Source: JAVKSL01 sp039583695 (GTDB lineage: Bacteria; Actinomycetota; Acidimicrobiia; Acidimicrobiales; JAJPHD01). From it: a stretch of DNA of 44,417 nucleotides. Below are positions 8,861 to 17,031 of the stretch, piece by piece (the first letter of the stretch is position 1; every line of letters begins with the position of its first letter). The notes beneath the pieces are model-generated. The model was not told where the DNA came from, searched no databases, and saw only the letters and a program-made list of their open reading frames with translations. The stretch covers positions 1 through 44,417 of the forward strand of contig JAVKSL010000013.1 of the NCBI GenBank assembly GCA_039583695.1. Direction: 5' to 3'. The translations under genes were made by a program, and so were the position numbers.

Positions 8861-9651
8861 CGCCACAGCGCCAGGATCGAGCTACCCCAGTATACGACCA
8901 CCATCGCGCCCAGGGCCAGGAACGGAGCAAACGCCACCCGGCTCTTGCGTCCAGCCCTGCCCACCGCCATGAGGCCCAGCCCCCAGACTGCGGCCAGCAC
9001 GAATCCCAGCGCCAGACCCAGCGCCACGTCGTCCAGCGCCCTCGCCACGTCGCCAGCTCCGAGCCACCCCAGATAGACACCGATCACCCCAGCCAGGCGC
9101 ACGTCGCCAAACCCCATGCCCTGAGGCTGGATCAGGTGGATCACGAAAAAGATCGCAAACGCGGCCACTCCCCCAACTGCGGCCCCCACCAGCGCCCCGG
9201 GCGTCCCTTCGCCCAGCGAGATGCCGACCAGAAGCGGGGTACTGACCCCCAGCACCGGGTAGACGATCCGGTTGGGGACAATGTGGTGCTCGATGTCGAT
9301 GGCCGAGACCGCCACCAGCGTGCCCGCAAACAGCCAATAGGCGAGCACGGTCGGGTGCACACCGAATCGCAGCGTGACCCCCACGAACAGGGCGGCGGTC
9401 AGGGCCTCGACAGCCGGATAGACCGGGCCGATCCTGCGGGTGCAGTGGCGGCACCGTCCCCGGAGCGCCAGCCAGGAGATCACCGGGATGTTCTCGAAGA
9501 TGCCGAGCGGAGCGCCACACGCTGGACAGCGCGGCCCAGGGCGGGTCACGGCGAGCTTGGCCGGCACCCGCTCGACGACCGAGGTGAGCACCGAGCCGAC
9601 CAGCAGTCCGACCACCGCGCCCAACACGATCAAGAGGGCCAACGAAGACAC
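8854..9651 (-). CDS. Type IV prepilin peptidase (A24 family)
   Basis: Membrane aspartyl protease/methylase that processes prepilin-like leader peptides. From GTG 9651 it is 265 aa. It has an N-terminal membrane helix, a zinc-binding loop with two CxxC pairs (CPACG and CRHC), several further helices and both catalytic Asp sites: AIDIEHHIVPNRI and the GFGD motif (QGMGFGDVRL). The open frame extends upstream to 9813, but those roughly 54 residues do not look like prepilin peptidase. No strong SD sequence is visible, so the start is uncertain. No pilin genes are in the window. Confidence 0.88.
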   Translation of the reverse strand: MSSLALLIVLGAVVGLLVGSVLTSVVERVPAKLAVTRPGPRCPACGAPLGIFENIPVISWLALRGRCRHCTRRIGPVYPAVEALTAALFVGVTLRFGVHPTVLAYWLFAGTLVAVSAIDIEHHIVPNRIVYPVLGVSTPLLVGISLGEGTPGALVGAAVGGVAAFAIFFVIHLIQPQGMGFGDVRLAGVIGVYLGWLGAGDVARALDDVALGLALGFVLAAVWGLGLMAVGRAGRKSRVAFAPFLALGAMVVVYWGSSILALWRR

Positions 9652-9718
9652 ACCGGCAGGGTAGGCGCAACCCAGAGGCAAATGGGCGATCCTGGGAACG
9701 GCAGCCCGGCACCGCCGC

Positions 9719-9743
9719 CCGCGCTGGTGCCCGCGCTGGTGCC
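9719..9743. repeat. 12-bp tandem repeat in the divergent intergenic region
   Basis: CCGCGCTGGTGC is repeated twice in tandem in the 122-bp gap between the divergent prepilin peptidase and aminotransferase genes. It is one of several short GC-rich tandem repeats in the window. Confidence 0.5.
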
Positions 9744-9773
9744 CCGGCCCCACATCGTATACGGTCGGCCCTC

Positions 9774-10820
9774 GTGCTGCTCTACGAAGCCCAGAGCTTG
9801 TGGGACGCCTCACCAGGCTGGCTGGACACCGCCAGCTACGGCCTGCCCCCCCGGCCCGCCTGGGAAGCGCTCCAGGAAGCGCTGGCCGAGTGGCGCTGCG
9901 GCCAGGGAACCTGGGAGCACTGGTCGCTGTCCACCGAGGCAGCCCGGGCCAGCTTTGCCCGCCTGGTACGAGCCAACCCGACCACGGTCGCCATCGGCAG
10001 CGCCACCTCCGAGCTGATCGGCCTCATCGCCGCCAGCCTGGCCAACCACGCCCGTGTCCTGGTACCAGAGGTCGAGTTCACCTCCAACTTGTTTCCGTGG
10101 CTGGTGCAGGCCCAGCGGGGGGTGGAGATCCGCACCGTCCCAACCGCTCGCCTGGCCGAGTCCATCGACGGGCGGACCACACTGGTCGCCTTCAGCGCGG
10201 TGCAATCGGCGACCGGCGAGGTGGCCGACTTCGACGCCATCACCGACGCCGCCCGCCATCACGGCGCCCTCACGGTGGTTGACGCCACCCAGGCCTGCGG
10301 GTGGCTCCCCCTCGACGCCTCCCGCTTCGACGCCGTCGTCTGCGGCGCCTACAAGTGGCTCATGGCCCCCCGGGGCTCGGCCTTTGCGACGATCTCAGGG
10401 CGCCTCGCCGAGATCGTCCAGCCCCTGAACGCCGGCTGGTACGCAGGTGAGGACGTTCACGACTCCTACTACGGTCCGCCGCTCCGCCTTGCCACCTCGG
10501 CGCGGCGATTCGACGTCTCCCCGGCCTGGTTCTCATGGGTCGGCACCGCCCCCGCCCTGGCCCTGCTGGAAGACATCGGCATCCAACAGATCCACGACCA
10601 CAACGTCGGCCTGGCCAACCGCTTCTGCGCCGGTCTCGGCCTCCCCACCACCGACAGCGCCATCGTGTCGTGCTCCATCGAACGCGCCGCCGAGAGACTC
10701 GGGCGGGCAGGAATCCGGGCAACCACCCGGGCCGGGCGCTTACGAGCTTCGTTCCACCTCTACAACACCGCCGCCGACGTCGACGCCGCGCTCGACGCCC
10801 TCGGTGCCCTCCGTCGCTGA
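9774..10820 (+). CDS. Class V aminotransferase-fold PLP enzyme
   Basis: Member of the PLP-dependent class V family (cysteine desulfurase / isopenicillin N epimerase-like). The 348-aa protein has the expected DATQACGW (PLP pyridine Asp) and the Schiff-base lysine in CGAYKWLMAPRG (residues about 194-205). The substrate cannot be told: no EgtE, SufS or kynureninase signature is clear. The start is GTG at 9774; a short 12-bp repeat precedes it. Its last 81 bp overlap, in antisense, the 3' end of the HIT gene on the other strand. Confidence 0.8.
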   Translation: MLLYEAQSLWDASPGWLDTASYGLPPRPAWEALQEALAEWRCGQGTWEHWSLSTEAARASFARLVRANPTTVAIGSATSELIGLIAASLANHARVLVPEVEFTSNLFPWLVQAQRGVEIRTVPTARLAESIDGRTTLVAFSAVQSATGEVADFDAITDAARHHGALTVVDATQACGWLPLDASRFDAVVCGAYKWLMAPRGSAFATISGRLAEIVQPLNAGWYAGEDVHDSYYGPPLRLATSARRFDVSPAWFSWVGTAPALALLEDIGIQQIHDHNVGLANRFCAGLGLPTTDSAIVSCSIERAAERLGRAGIRATTRAGRLRASFHLYNTAADVDAALDALGALRR

Positions 10821-11348
10821 TCCCGGCCAGGCCGCCCGTAGCCGCTCCCAGGTAACGCCCAGCGACTCCGGCAGGACCCGGGCCCCGGCAAGGGCGGTCA
10901 TGAAGTTGGTATCGCCCACCCAGCGAGGCACCACATGGGCGTGGAGGTGGGCGGGGATACCCGCGCCCGCAGCCCGGCCCAGGTTGAGCCCCACATTGAA
11001 CCCTTCGGGCGAGTAGGCGGCCCGCAGGGCACCCACTGCCGCGCCCAGAGCGGCCCACAGCTCGGCCGACTCGGCGTCTTTGAGACCACCGATCTCGCCA
11101 ACATGGCGGGTGGGCATCACCAGCACGTGCCCGCTGGCGTAGGGATAGGCATTGAGCACCACCGCACAACCCGGCCCCCGCCAGACGACGAGAGTATCCC
11201 GATCCGGCTTAGAGCTGCCCAGGATCTTGCAGAATATGCACCCCTGCTCCTCGTCCGCCGTGCCCTCTCCAGACCCGCTCTGGCCCTCGCCGGTCACCCC
11301 GGACACGTACGGCATCCGCCACCCAGCCCAAAGCCGGTCGATGCTCAC
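10740..11348 (-). CDS. HIT-family protein, Rv2613c-like (AP4A phosphorylase type)
   Basis: Histidine-triad nucleotide hydrolase or phosphorylase. The HIT motif HLHAHVV is at about residues 134-140, preceded by FNVGLNLGRAAGAGIP. The N-terminal RLWAGWRMPYV and the ALNxYPYxxGH-like segment match the mycobacterial diadenosine tetraphosphate phosphorylase Rv2613c. A CIFC pair is present. The GTG at 11348 overlaps the thrS stop as GTGA, and the thrS-HIT order is the same as in mycobacteria. The C-terminal tail of about 35 residues, which overlaps the aminotransferase gene, is Gly/Glu-rich and without known similarity. Confidence 0.87.
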   Translation of the reverse strand: MSIDRLWAGWRMPYVSGVTGEGQSGSGEGTADEEQGCIFCKILGSSKPDRDTLVVWRGPGCAVVLNAYPYASGHVLVMPTRHVGEIGGLKDAESAELWAALGAAVGALRAAYSPEGFNVGLNLGRAAGAGIPAHLHAHVVPRWVGDTNFMTALAGARVLPESLGVTWERLRAAWPGSATEGTEGVERGVDVGGGVVEVERSS

Positions 11349-13288
11349 CCGCCCGGCGGCGGGGGTATGCCCGCGATGTCCCAGCCCATGCGCAAGATGC
11401 ACTCGGCCACGCTCACCCCCCGCTCCGGGACGCTCGATCCCCTGGTGTTCACCCCCACCGTCCCAAGCGCGGCGTCGTCGTTACCGACCACCAGCACCCA
11501 TGGCAGCTTTTCCAGCTTGGCCCGCCTGACCCTTGCCCCCAGCGGTTCGTCGGCCGGGCCGGTGTCGGCCCGCATCCCCTCCGAGCGCAGACGCTGGGCC
11601 ACCCAGGAGGCGTAGGGCTCGTTGTCCGCCTTGACCGGGAGCACCCTGGCCTGAACCGGGCAGAGCCAGGTGGGCAGGGCCCCGGCGTAGTGCTCCAGCA
11701 GGACGCCCAGGAACCGCTCCACTGACCCGAACAACGCCCTGTGGATCATGTAGGGCCGGTGGCGCTCGTTGTCGGCGCCTACGTAGGAGATGTCGAACAG
11801 CTCCGGAAGCTGTGGGTCCACCTGCAGTGTCGACATCTGCCAGCGCCTGCCGATCGCGTCGCGCACATGGACGTCGATCTTGGGAGCGTAGAAGGCCCCC
11901 TCCCCCGCGGCCATCTCGTAGGCCAGGCCGGCCGCGTCGAGCGCCCCGGCCAGAGCGGCCTCGGCCGCCTCCCACTTGACCACCTCGCCCACGAACTTGG
12001 CCGGCCGGGTAGACAGCTCGGCCTCGAAGTCCGTGAATCCAAAGGCACGCAGGAGTCGCAGCACGAAGGCCAGCAGGCCGGCCAGCTCCGAGCCCAGCTG
12101 CTCAGGGGTGCAGAAGATGTGGGAATCGTCCTGGGTGAACCCCCTGGCTCGCAGCAGGCCGTGGAGGACCCCGGAGCGCTCGAAGCGATAGACCGTGCCC
12201 AGCTCGAAAAGCCGCAGCGGCAGCTCGCGGTACGAGCGGCTCCGGGCCTTGTAGATGAGCAGGTGCATGGGGCAGTTCATCGGCTTGGGGTAGTAGGCCG
12301 CCCCCTCCAGCTCCATCGGGGGGAACATCGCGTCGGCGTAGTTGGACAGGTGCCCCGATGTCTCGAACAGCGATCCCTTGGCCAGGTGTGGGGTGTAGAC
12401 GAAGTCGTAACCCGCGGCCAGGTGCTCGGCCCGGGAGTAGTCCTCCATGATCTTGCGCACCATGCCGCCCTTGGGGTGGAACACGGCCAAGCCCGGACCG
12501 AGCTCGGGCGGGAAGTGGAACAGGTCGGCCTCGGCGCCCAGGCGCCGGTGGTCGCGCAGCTCAGCCTGCTCCAGACGATGAAGGTGCGCCGCCAGGGCCT
12601 CCTCGGACTCCCAAGCCGTGCCGTAGATGCGCTGCAGCTGGGGGCGGCGCTCGTCGCCACGCCAATAAGCCCCTGCAACCCGCAGGAGCTTGAACCACCC
12701 CAGCCGGGCGGTAGAGGGCACGTGGGGGCCGCGGCACAAGTCGACGAAGCCGGGCGTGTTGCGGTACGCGCTCACCTTCTGACCGTCGACGACGCCTTCG
12801 ATGATCTCGGCCTTGTAGGGCTGGCCGGCGAACAACACCAGGCCGGCCTCGGCCGTGTGCTCCTCCCGCACGAAGGCCTGGTCCTCGGCCACGATCTCGC
12901 GCATCCGGGCCTCGATCCTGGGAAGGTCCTCCTCGCTGAAGTGCGCGCCCCCAGGCAGCTCGAAGTCGTAGTAGAAGCCGTCCTCGATGGCCGGGCCGAT
13001 GGCAAAACGAGCGCCCGGCCACAAGTCCAGCACCGCTTGAGCCAGGACGTGGGCCGTGGAGTGGCGCAGCACGGCCCGCCCAGCGTCGGAGTCCTCGGTG
13101 ACGATCGCCACACTCGCGCCGTCGGGGAGAACCGCTGCCAGGTCCACCTCGTCCCCGTCCACCACCGCGGCCACCGCTGCCCTGGCCAGCCGGCGCCCGA
13201 TGGACGCGGCCAGCTCAGCCGCGCTGGCTCCAGCCGGAAGGGCCCGAGCAGAGCCGTCCGGTAGCGTGATGGTGATCTGGTCGGGCAT
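11345..13288 (-). CDS. thrS: Threonyl-tRNA synthetase
   Basis: Class II synthetase that charges tRNA(Thr). Domains in order: TGS-like N-terminus (ITITLPDGSARALPAG), the second N-terminal editing-like domain (ALRHSTAHVLAQAV, SAYRNTPGFVDLCRGPHVPST), and the catalytic core with the zinc Cys in MNCPMHLLIY. Motif 2 is FELGTVYRFERSGVLHGLLRARGFTQDDSHIF. The anticodon-binding domain ends with LVVGNDDAALGTVGVNTRG. The ATG at 13288 is preferred (MPDQITITLPDG), with GTG 13294 as an alternative. It is coupled to the HIT gene downstream. Confidence 0.96.
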   Translation of the reverse strand: MPDQITITLPDGSARALPAGASAAELAASIGRRLARAAVAAVVDGDEVDLAAVLPDGASVAIVTEDSDAGRAVLRHSTAHVLAQAVLDLWPGARFAIGPAIEDGFYYDFELPGGAHFSEEDLPRIEARMREIVAEDQAFVREEHTAEAGLVLFAGQPYKAEIIEGVVDGQKVSAYRNTPGFVDLCRGPHVPSTARLGWFKLLRVAGAYWRGDERRPQLQRIYGTAWESEEALAAHLHRLEQAELRDHRRLGAEADLFHFPPELGPGLAVFHPKGGMVRKIMEDYSRAEHLAAGYDFVYTPHLAKGSLFETSGHLSNYADAMFPPMELEGAAYYPKPMNCPMHLLIYKARSRSYRELPLRLFELGTVYRFERSGVLHGLLRARGFTQDDSHIFCTPEQLGSELAGLLAFVLRLLRAFGFTDFEAELSTRPAKFVGEVVKWEAAEAALAGALDAAGLAYEMAAGEGAFYAPKIDVHVRDAIGRRWQMSTLQVDPQLPELFDISYVGADNERHRPYMIHRALFGSVERFLGVLLEHYAGALPTWLCPVQARVLPVKADNEPYASWVAQRLRSEGMRADTGPADEPLGARVRRAKLEKLPWVLVVGNDDAALGTVGVNTRGSSVPERGVSVAECILRMGWDIAGIPPPPGG

Positions 13289-13306
13289 CCACACGCCAGC
13301 GTAACC

Positions 13307-13321
13307 GGCCCCTCGGGGGCC
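13307..13321. terminator. Short GC hairpin between mshC and thrS
   Basis: GGCCCC-TCG-GGGGCC forms a 6-bp stem with a 3-nt loop in the 52-bp gap between the mshC stop and the thrS start. It could be a weak terminator or attenuator. No T tract and no T-box elements are visible. Confidence 0.25.
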
Positions 13322-13340
13322 TTGCCCTCGGGTGTGGGAA

Positions 13341-14498
13341 CTAGCCCCCGGGGGCGATGCCGAGGAGCGCGGCGGCCTCGGTGACCCCCTCGCCCCGGCT
13401 GGCCGCCTCGTCGATGGCCGCCAGAGCCGCGGGCGCGTCGAGGTCGTCGTCGAGGAGCGCTCGCACCGCCTCGAGAGCGCCGTCGCCTGGCACGCTGAGC
13501 TTCCAGCTCGCGAGGCGATCTGTGGCGACTGGCATCAGCGCGTCATCCCAGTCCCACGAGCTGCGGTAGTGGTGGTCCAGGATGGCCAGGCGGATCGCCG
13601 GGGCTTCCCAGTCCTTGAGCAGGTCGCTTACGAAGACCAGGTTGCCCAGCGATTTGGACATCTTGGTGCCGGCCAGGCGAACCATGCCGACGTGCATCCA
13701 ATGGCGCACAAAGGTTTTCCCGGTGGCCGCCTCCGACTGGGCGGACTCGCACTCGTGGTGGGGGAAGATCAAGTCGTCACCGCCTCCGTGAATGTCTATG
13801 GTCGGGCCCAGCTCGCGCATGGCCAGCGCCGAACACTCGATGTGCCACCCGGGACGGCCGGGGCCCCAGCGGGTCTCCCACGAGGGCTCGTCGGGGGCTG
13901 AGGGCTGCCAGAGGACGAAGTCGAGCGGATCGAGCTTGGCTGGATCGTCGGGGTTGCCACCCCGCTCGGCGGCCAGGGAGAGCATCTCAGCTCGGCCCAG
14001 GTGACTTATCCGGCCGAAGTTGGGGTCCGCGCTGGAGCGGAAATAGACCGCCCCGCCCGCCCGGTAAGCGTGGCCGGAGTCGAGGAGCATGTCGATCAGG
14101 GTGAGGATCTGGGGGATCGCCGATGTGGCCCGGGGCTCGCTGAACGGCGGCAGGAGGTTGAGAGCCCCCATGTCCGAGTCGAAGCGACCCATCTCCTCGG
14201 CGGCCAGGTCCAAGAAATGCACTCCCAGCTCCCTGGCCTTGCGCAGGATGTCGTCGTCCACGTCGGTGACGTTACGGACGCAGCGGGTCTCGTGGCCCCG
14301 GTCGCGCAGGCGGCGCTGGAGCACGTCGAAGGTCAGATAGGTGGCCGCGTGGCCCAGGTGAGCCGCGTCGTAGGGGGTGATCCCGCAGGTGTAGAGGGTG
14401 ACGACCGGGCCGGGCTGGAAAGGGAGCATCGCCTGCGCGGCCGTGTCGAAGAGCCGCATCGAGTCGGCCCGGTTGCGATCGGCCCAGTTGGAATCCAT
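13341..14498 (-). CDS. mshC: L-cysteine:1D-myo-inosityl 2-amino-2-deoxy-alpha-D-glucopyranoside ligase
   Basis: ATP-dependent ligase of mycothiol synthesis, a cysteinyl-tRNA synthetase relative without the tRNA-binding C-terminus. Evidence for MshC rather than CysS: TLYTCGITPYDAAHLGHA (Cys38 and HLGH at 47-50), YLTFDVLQRRLRDRGH, the MLSLAAERGGNPDDP stretch, GRPGWHIECSA, and a total of 385 aa instead of about 460. The KMSKS loop is TKMSKSLGN. The ATG at 14498 is two bases after the npdG stop, so the two genes are likely co-transcribed. Confidence 0.9.
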   Translation of the reverse strand: MDSNWADRNRADSMRLFDTAAQAMLPFQPGPVVTLYTCGITPYDAAHLGHAATYLTFDVLQRRLRDRGHETRCVRNVTDVDDDILRKARELGVHFLDLAAEEMGRFDSDMGALNLLPPFSEPRATSAIPQILTLIDMLLDSGHAYRAGGAVYFRSSADPNFGRISHLGRAEMLSLAAERGGNPDDPAKLDPLDFVLWQPSAPDEPSWETRWGPGRPGWHIECSALAMRELGPTIDIHGGGDDLIFPHHECESAQSEAATGKTFVRHWMHVGMVRLAGTKMSKSLGNLVFVSDLLKDWEAPAIRLAILDHHYRSSWDWDDALMPVATDRLASWKLSVPGDGALEAVRALLDDDLDAPAALAAIDEAASRGEGVTEAAALLGIAPGG

Positions 14499-14500
14499 AC

Positions 14501-15166
14501 TCAGCCCTTTGCAACCTCGATCCCGGGCAGGCGTATTCCCGAGCGCACCCGGTACCGAATGTTAAGATTAAGGATCACTGCGGTGAAAGCCTCGATGGGG
14601 CCAGCGTTGGAAAGGCTTCCCGCGTCGAGCGGGCGGAGGCCGGGAATGGCTTCGATGAGCTCGGCGGTGGCTGCGTGCGCCTCGGAGTGGTCCGAGCACA
14701 CCAGGACGTCACCGTCGAGAGGGTGGGCCAGGTCTCCCAGCTCCCTGGCCGGGACGTGGTGGAACGCAGCTGCGACCAAAGCCTTCGGGATCTCGGCTTG
14801 GACTGCCGCGGCCACCGAGCCCCGGGGGGGGATCAGCGCCTGGAACTCGGAGCCCACCTTGACCAGCGCGTTGGCCATGGATATGACGATCTTGCGCGTC
14901 AGGGCATCGGCAACCGAAGCCGCGGTCGCTGCTGCCGAGTCCCAGGGGGTCGCAACGACCACGAGGTCAGCGGTCGCTGCCGCGTCGTTGCCACGGCCGA
15001 CCAGGGACAGAACGTGGCCTGGCCATACCAGCTTGATCTGGGCCGCTACCTCAGCAGCGCGTTCCGCCTGGCGAGACCCGATCGTCACCTCACAGCCAAC
15101 GGAGGCCAGCCGGGCAGCGAGGGCACGCCCCGCAGGGCCTGTCCCTCCCAATATGCCCACGTGCAC
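14501..15166 (-). CDS. npdG: NADPH-dependent F420 reductase (F420:NADP+ oxidoreductase)
   Basis: Transfers hydride between NADPH and coenzyme F420. The 221-aa protein begins with a Rossmann motif HVGILGGTGPAGRALAARLA, then VTIGSRQAERA, VVVATPW, and a C-terminal LLxLN-like helical end (AVILNLNIRYRVRSG). The open frame runs upstream to 15523 antisense to the enoyl reductase; GTG 15166 (VHVGILGG) is the sensible start, with GTG 15160 possible. It is divergent from the fabI/inhA-like gene. Its presence suggests the host makes F420. Confidence 0.85.
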   Translation of the reverse strand: MHVGILGGTGPAGRALAARLASVGCEVTIGSRQAERAAEVAAQIKLVWPGHVLSLVGRGNDAAATADLVVVATPWDSAAATAASVADALTRKIVISMANALVKVGSEFQALIPPRGSVAAAVQAEIPKALVAAAFHHVPARELGDLAHPLDGDVLVCSDHSEAHAATAELIEAIPGLRPLDAGSLSNAGPIEAFTAVILNLNIRYRVRSGIRLPGIEVAKG

Positions 15167-15253
15167 GGTGCGCAGGCTACCGGTGCCCGCTCGGCAGCCA
15201 AGCCCCCGCCCGAGCCTCGTAACCGTGGCGAGGCGGCTATGGTCCCACCGGCA

Positions 15254-16027
15254 ATGGGGCTCCTCGACGGAAAGCGGATCCTGGTGACCGGCGTGCTGAC
15301 CGACGACTCCCTGGCGTTCGGAGTGGCTGCGCTGGCCCAGTCCGAGGGAGCGGAGGTAGTCCTGACCGGGGCGGGCCGCGGGCTGTCGCTGACGACGCGC
15401 ACTGCTCGACGACTGGCCTCGCCAGCGGACGTTCTGGCCATGGACGTGACCCAACCGGCTGAGATGGCCGCCGTGGCAGAGGCCCTCGCCAAGCGGTGGG
15501 GCGCGCTCGACGGCGTGCTCCACGCGATTGGCTTTGCACCCCCGATATGCCTGGGCGGTGAGGTGCTGCGCGCCGAATGGGAGGACGTGGCCGTGGCATT
15601 GCGGGTCTCGGCCTTCTCATTGATGGAGCTGACCCGGGCGCTGCGACCCCTGCTGGCTGCCGCCCGGCAGGCGTCGGTGGTCGGCTTGGACTTCGACGCC
15701 AGCGTCGCCTGGCCCGGATACGACTGGATGGGGGTGGCCAAGTCGTCCCTGGAGTCGCTGGCCCGCTACCTGGCCCGGGACCTAGGAGCCGAGCGCGTCC
15801 GGGTCAATCTGGTGGCCGCCGGTCCGGTCCGCACAGTTGCCGCCCGCTCGGTACCTGGCTTCGAGCGCTTCGAGGAGGTCTGGGACAGCCGGGCGCCACT
15901 GGGCTGGGACGTTCGAGACTCCTCGGCGGTGGCGCGGGCCTGTGTTGCGCTCCTGTCGGATTGGTTCCCGGCCACGACTGGCGAGATCGTGCATGTCGAT
16001 GGCGGCTTCCACGCGGTGGGAGCCTGA
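15254..16027 (+). CDS. inhA: Enoyl-ACP reductase, InhA type
   Basis: NADH-dependent reductase of the last step in fatty-acid elongation. The 257-aa protein starts MGLLDGKRILVTGVLTDDSL, as in mycobacterial InhA. It retains LDGVLHAIGFAP, LDFDAS (F147), and the catalytic Tyr/Lys pair Y156-x6-K163 in YDWMGVAKSSLES. The C-terminus is LLSDWFPATTGEIVHVDGGFH. The ATG at 15254 gives the family N-terminus; an in-frame ATG at 15239 would add five residues. Only 87 bp separate it from divergent npdG. Confidence 0.92.
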   Translation: MGLLDGKRILVTGVLTDDSLAFGVAALAQSEGAEVVLTGAGRGLSLTTRTARRLASPADVLAMDVTQPAEMAAVAEALAKRWGALDGVLHAIGFAPPICLGGEVLRAEWEDVAVALRVSAFSLMELTRALRPLLAAARQASVVGLDFDASVAWPGYDWMGVAKSSLESLARYLARDLGAERVRVNLVAAGPVRTVAARSVPGFERFEEVWDSRAPLGWDVRDSSAVARACVALLSDWFPATTGEIVHVDGGFHAVGA

Positions 16028-16057
16028 GGCCGGCACGTTCACGTGGCTGAACCTCTC

Positions 16058-16951
16058 TTAGCCAGCCCTGGAAGGATCCTTCTGGCGAGTGGGGCTCCCG
16101 CCGATTCCCCCCGTGACCACCGGCGAGCGAGCGACGGCGAGCACACCGATCACCATGAGCACGAGAGCCACCATCTCGAAGCCCAGCGCAAGACCCGACA
16201 GGCGGACGTCCTGGCCGAACAGCCCAGCGCCCAGGGCGATGCCGGTCAGCGGCTCGGCGATGGTGATCGCTGGAAGTGACGCCGCCAGGGGAGCTGCCTC
16301 GAACGCGCTCTGGGCGAGCAGCAGGCCCACGATGGCCACCGCCAGCAGCGCATAGGGCTGCCAAGTGGACACCACGACCTCGATGCCACGCGGAAACAGG
16401 GCAATCGTCCGCTGGGTCAGGGCGTCCTGCAGGCCGTACAAGATCCCAGCCCCGAGCGCCAGCAGCGTGGCCTCCTCAGCCACAGAGGTCCGCTTGGCCA
16501 GCCAGACCACTGCCATCACGACGGCCACGATCGTGAGCCCCGCGATCATCCAGCTCTCGTGAGACACCAGCATCACCTTGCTCGTCCCCGGGCCCGCCGC
16601 CACCACGAACATAACCAGTCCCCCCATCAGGGTCAGCGCCCCTGCCCACTCACGTCTCCCCAGGCTCCGGCGCGACCACAGTGCCGCCATTGGCAGGGCG
16701 AACAGGAGATTGGCCGCCAGGAGGGGCTCGACTATGGTCAGCTTTCCCTGGCCAAGGGCGTAGGCACCGAAAAGCTGGCCAACCACCATCACCCCTATGC
16801 CGGCGAGCCACACGGGCCGCTGCGCCAGGTCCACCAAGAGGCGGAAGGACAGCCGCTCGTCTGCGGGAGCGCGGGCGGCCGCGTGCTGCTGGATGACGAA
16901 GCCGAGACCCAGGAGGAACGCAGCGCAAAGGCTGGCGACGATGAGGACCAT
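16058..16951 (-). CDS. DMT-superfamily (EamA-like) membrane transporter
   Basis: A 297-aa integral membrane protein with about ten hydrophobic segments in two similar halves, as in drug/metabolite transporters. The ATG at 16951 was chosen because AAAGGAG lies 5 nt before it, and the next residues (MVLIVASLCAAFLLGLGFVIQ) form the first helix. The longer open frame to 17092 is not supported. The cargo is unknown. The gene is divergent from glgC and convergent with the enoyl reductase gene, with only a 30-bp gap there. Confidence 0.8.
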   Translation of the reverse strand: MVLIVASLCAAFLLGLGFVIQQHAAARAPADERLSFRLLVDLAQRPVWLAGIGVMVVGQLFGAYALGQGKLTIVEPLLAANLLFALPMAALWSRRSLGRREWAGALTLMGGLVMFVVAAGPGTSKVMLVSHESWMIAGLTIVAVVMAVVWLAKRTSVAEEATLLALGAGILYGLQDALTQRTIALFPRGIEVVVSTWQPYALLAVAIVGLLLAQSAFEAAPLAASLPAITIAEPLTGIALGAGLFGQDVRLSGLALGFEMVALVLMVIGVLAVARSPVVTGGIGGSPTRQKDPSRAG

Positions 16952-17031
16952 GTGCTCCTTTACTCTACGGGCAGCAGCGCCTCGTGGGTTTGCGCGGCAG
17001 CCCCGGGGCCGCAAGGGTAGGTTCGGGTTTT

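Noticed and set aside
11741..13264. 507-aa open frame on the + strand
   Set aside because: It is the antisense shadow of thrS, whose motifs are unmistakable. High GC content leaves long open antisense frames throughout the window (also 3090-4208, 6836-7837, 23386-24420, 26094-27428, 32728-33669).
13307..13321. T-box or attenuator controlling thrS
   Set aside because: Only a 6-bp GC hairpin is present. No T-box sequence, specifier loop or leader peptide can be seen in the 52-bp gap.
13341..14498. Cysteinyl-tRNA synthetase
   Set aside because: The 385-aa length, the TCGITPYDAAHLGHA start and the lack of the tRNA-binding C-terminal domain fit MshC, although the two are related.
14675..15253. 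Upstream extension of the enoyl reductase frame
   Set aside because: It is antisense to npdG and has no family similarity; MGLLDGKRILVTG at 15254 is the conserved start.
16073..16084. GAAGGATCCTTC palindrome as a terminator or binding site
   Set aside because: It lies in the last codons of the DMT permease and has no loop or T tract; a chance palindrome is the simpler view.
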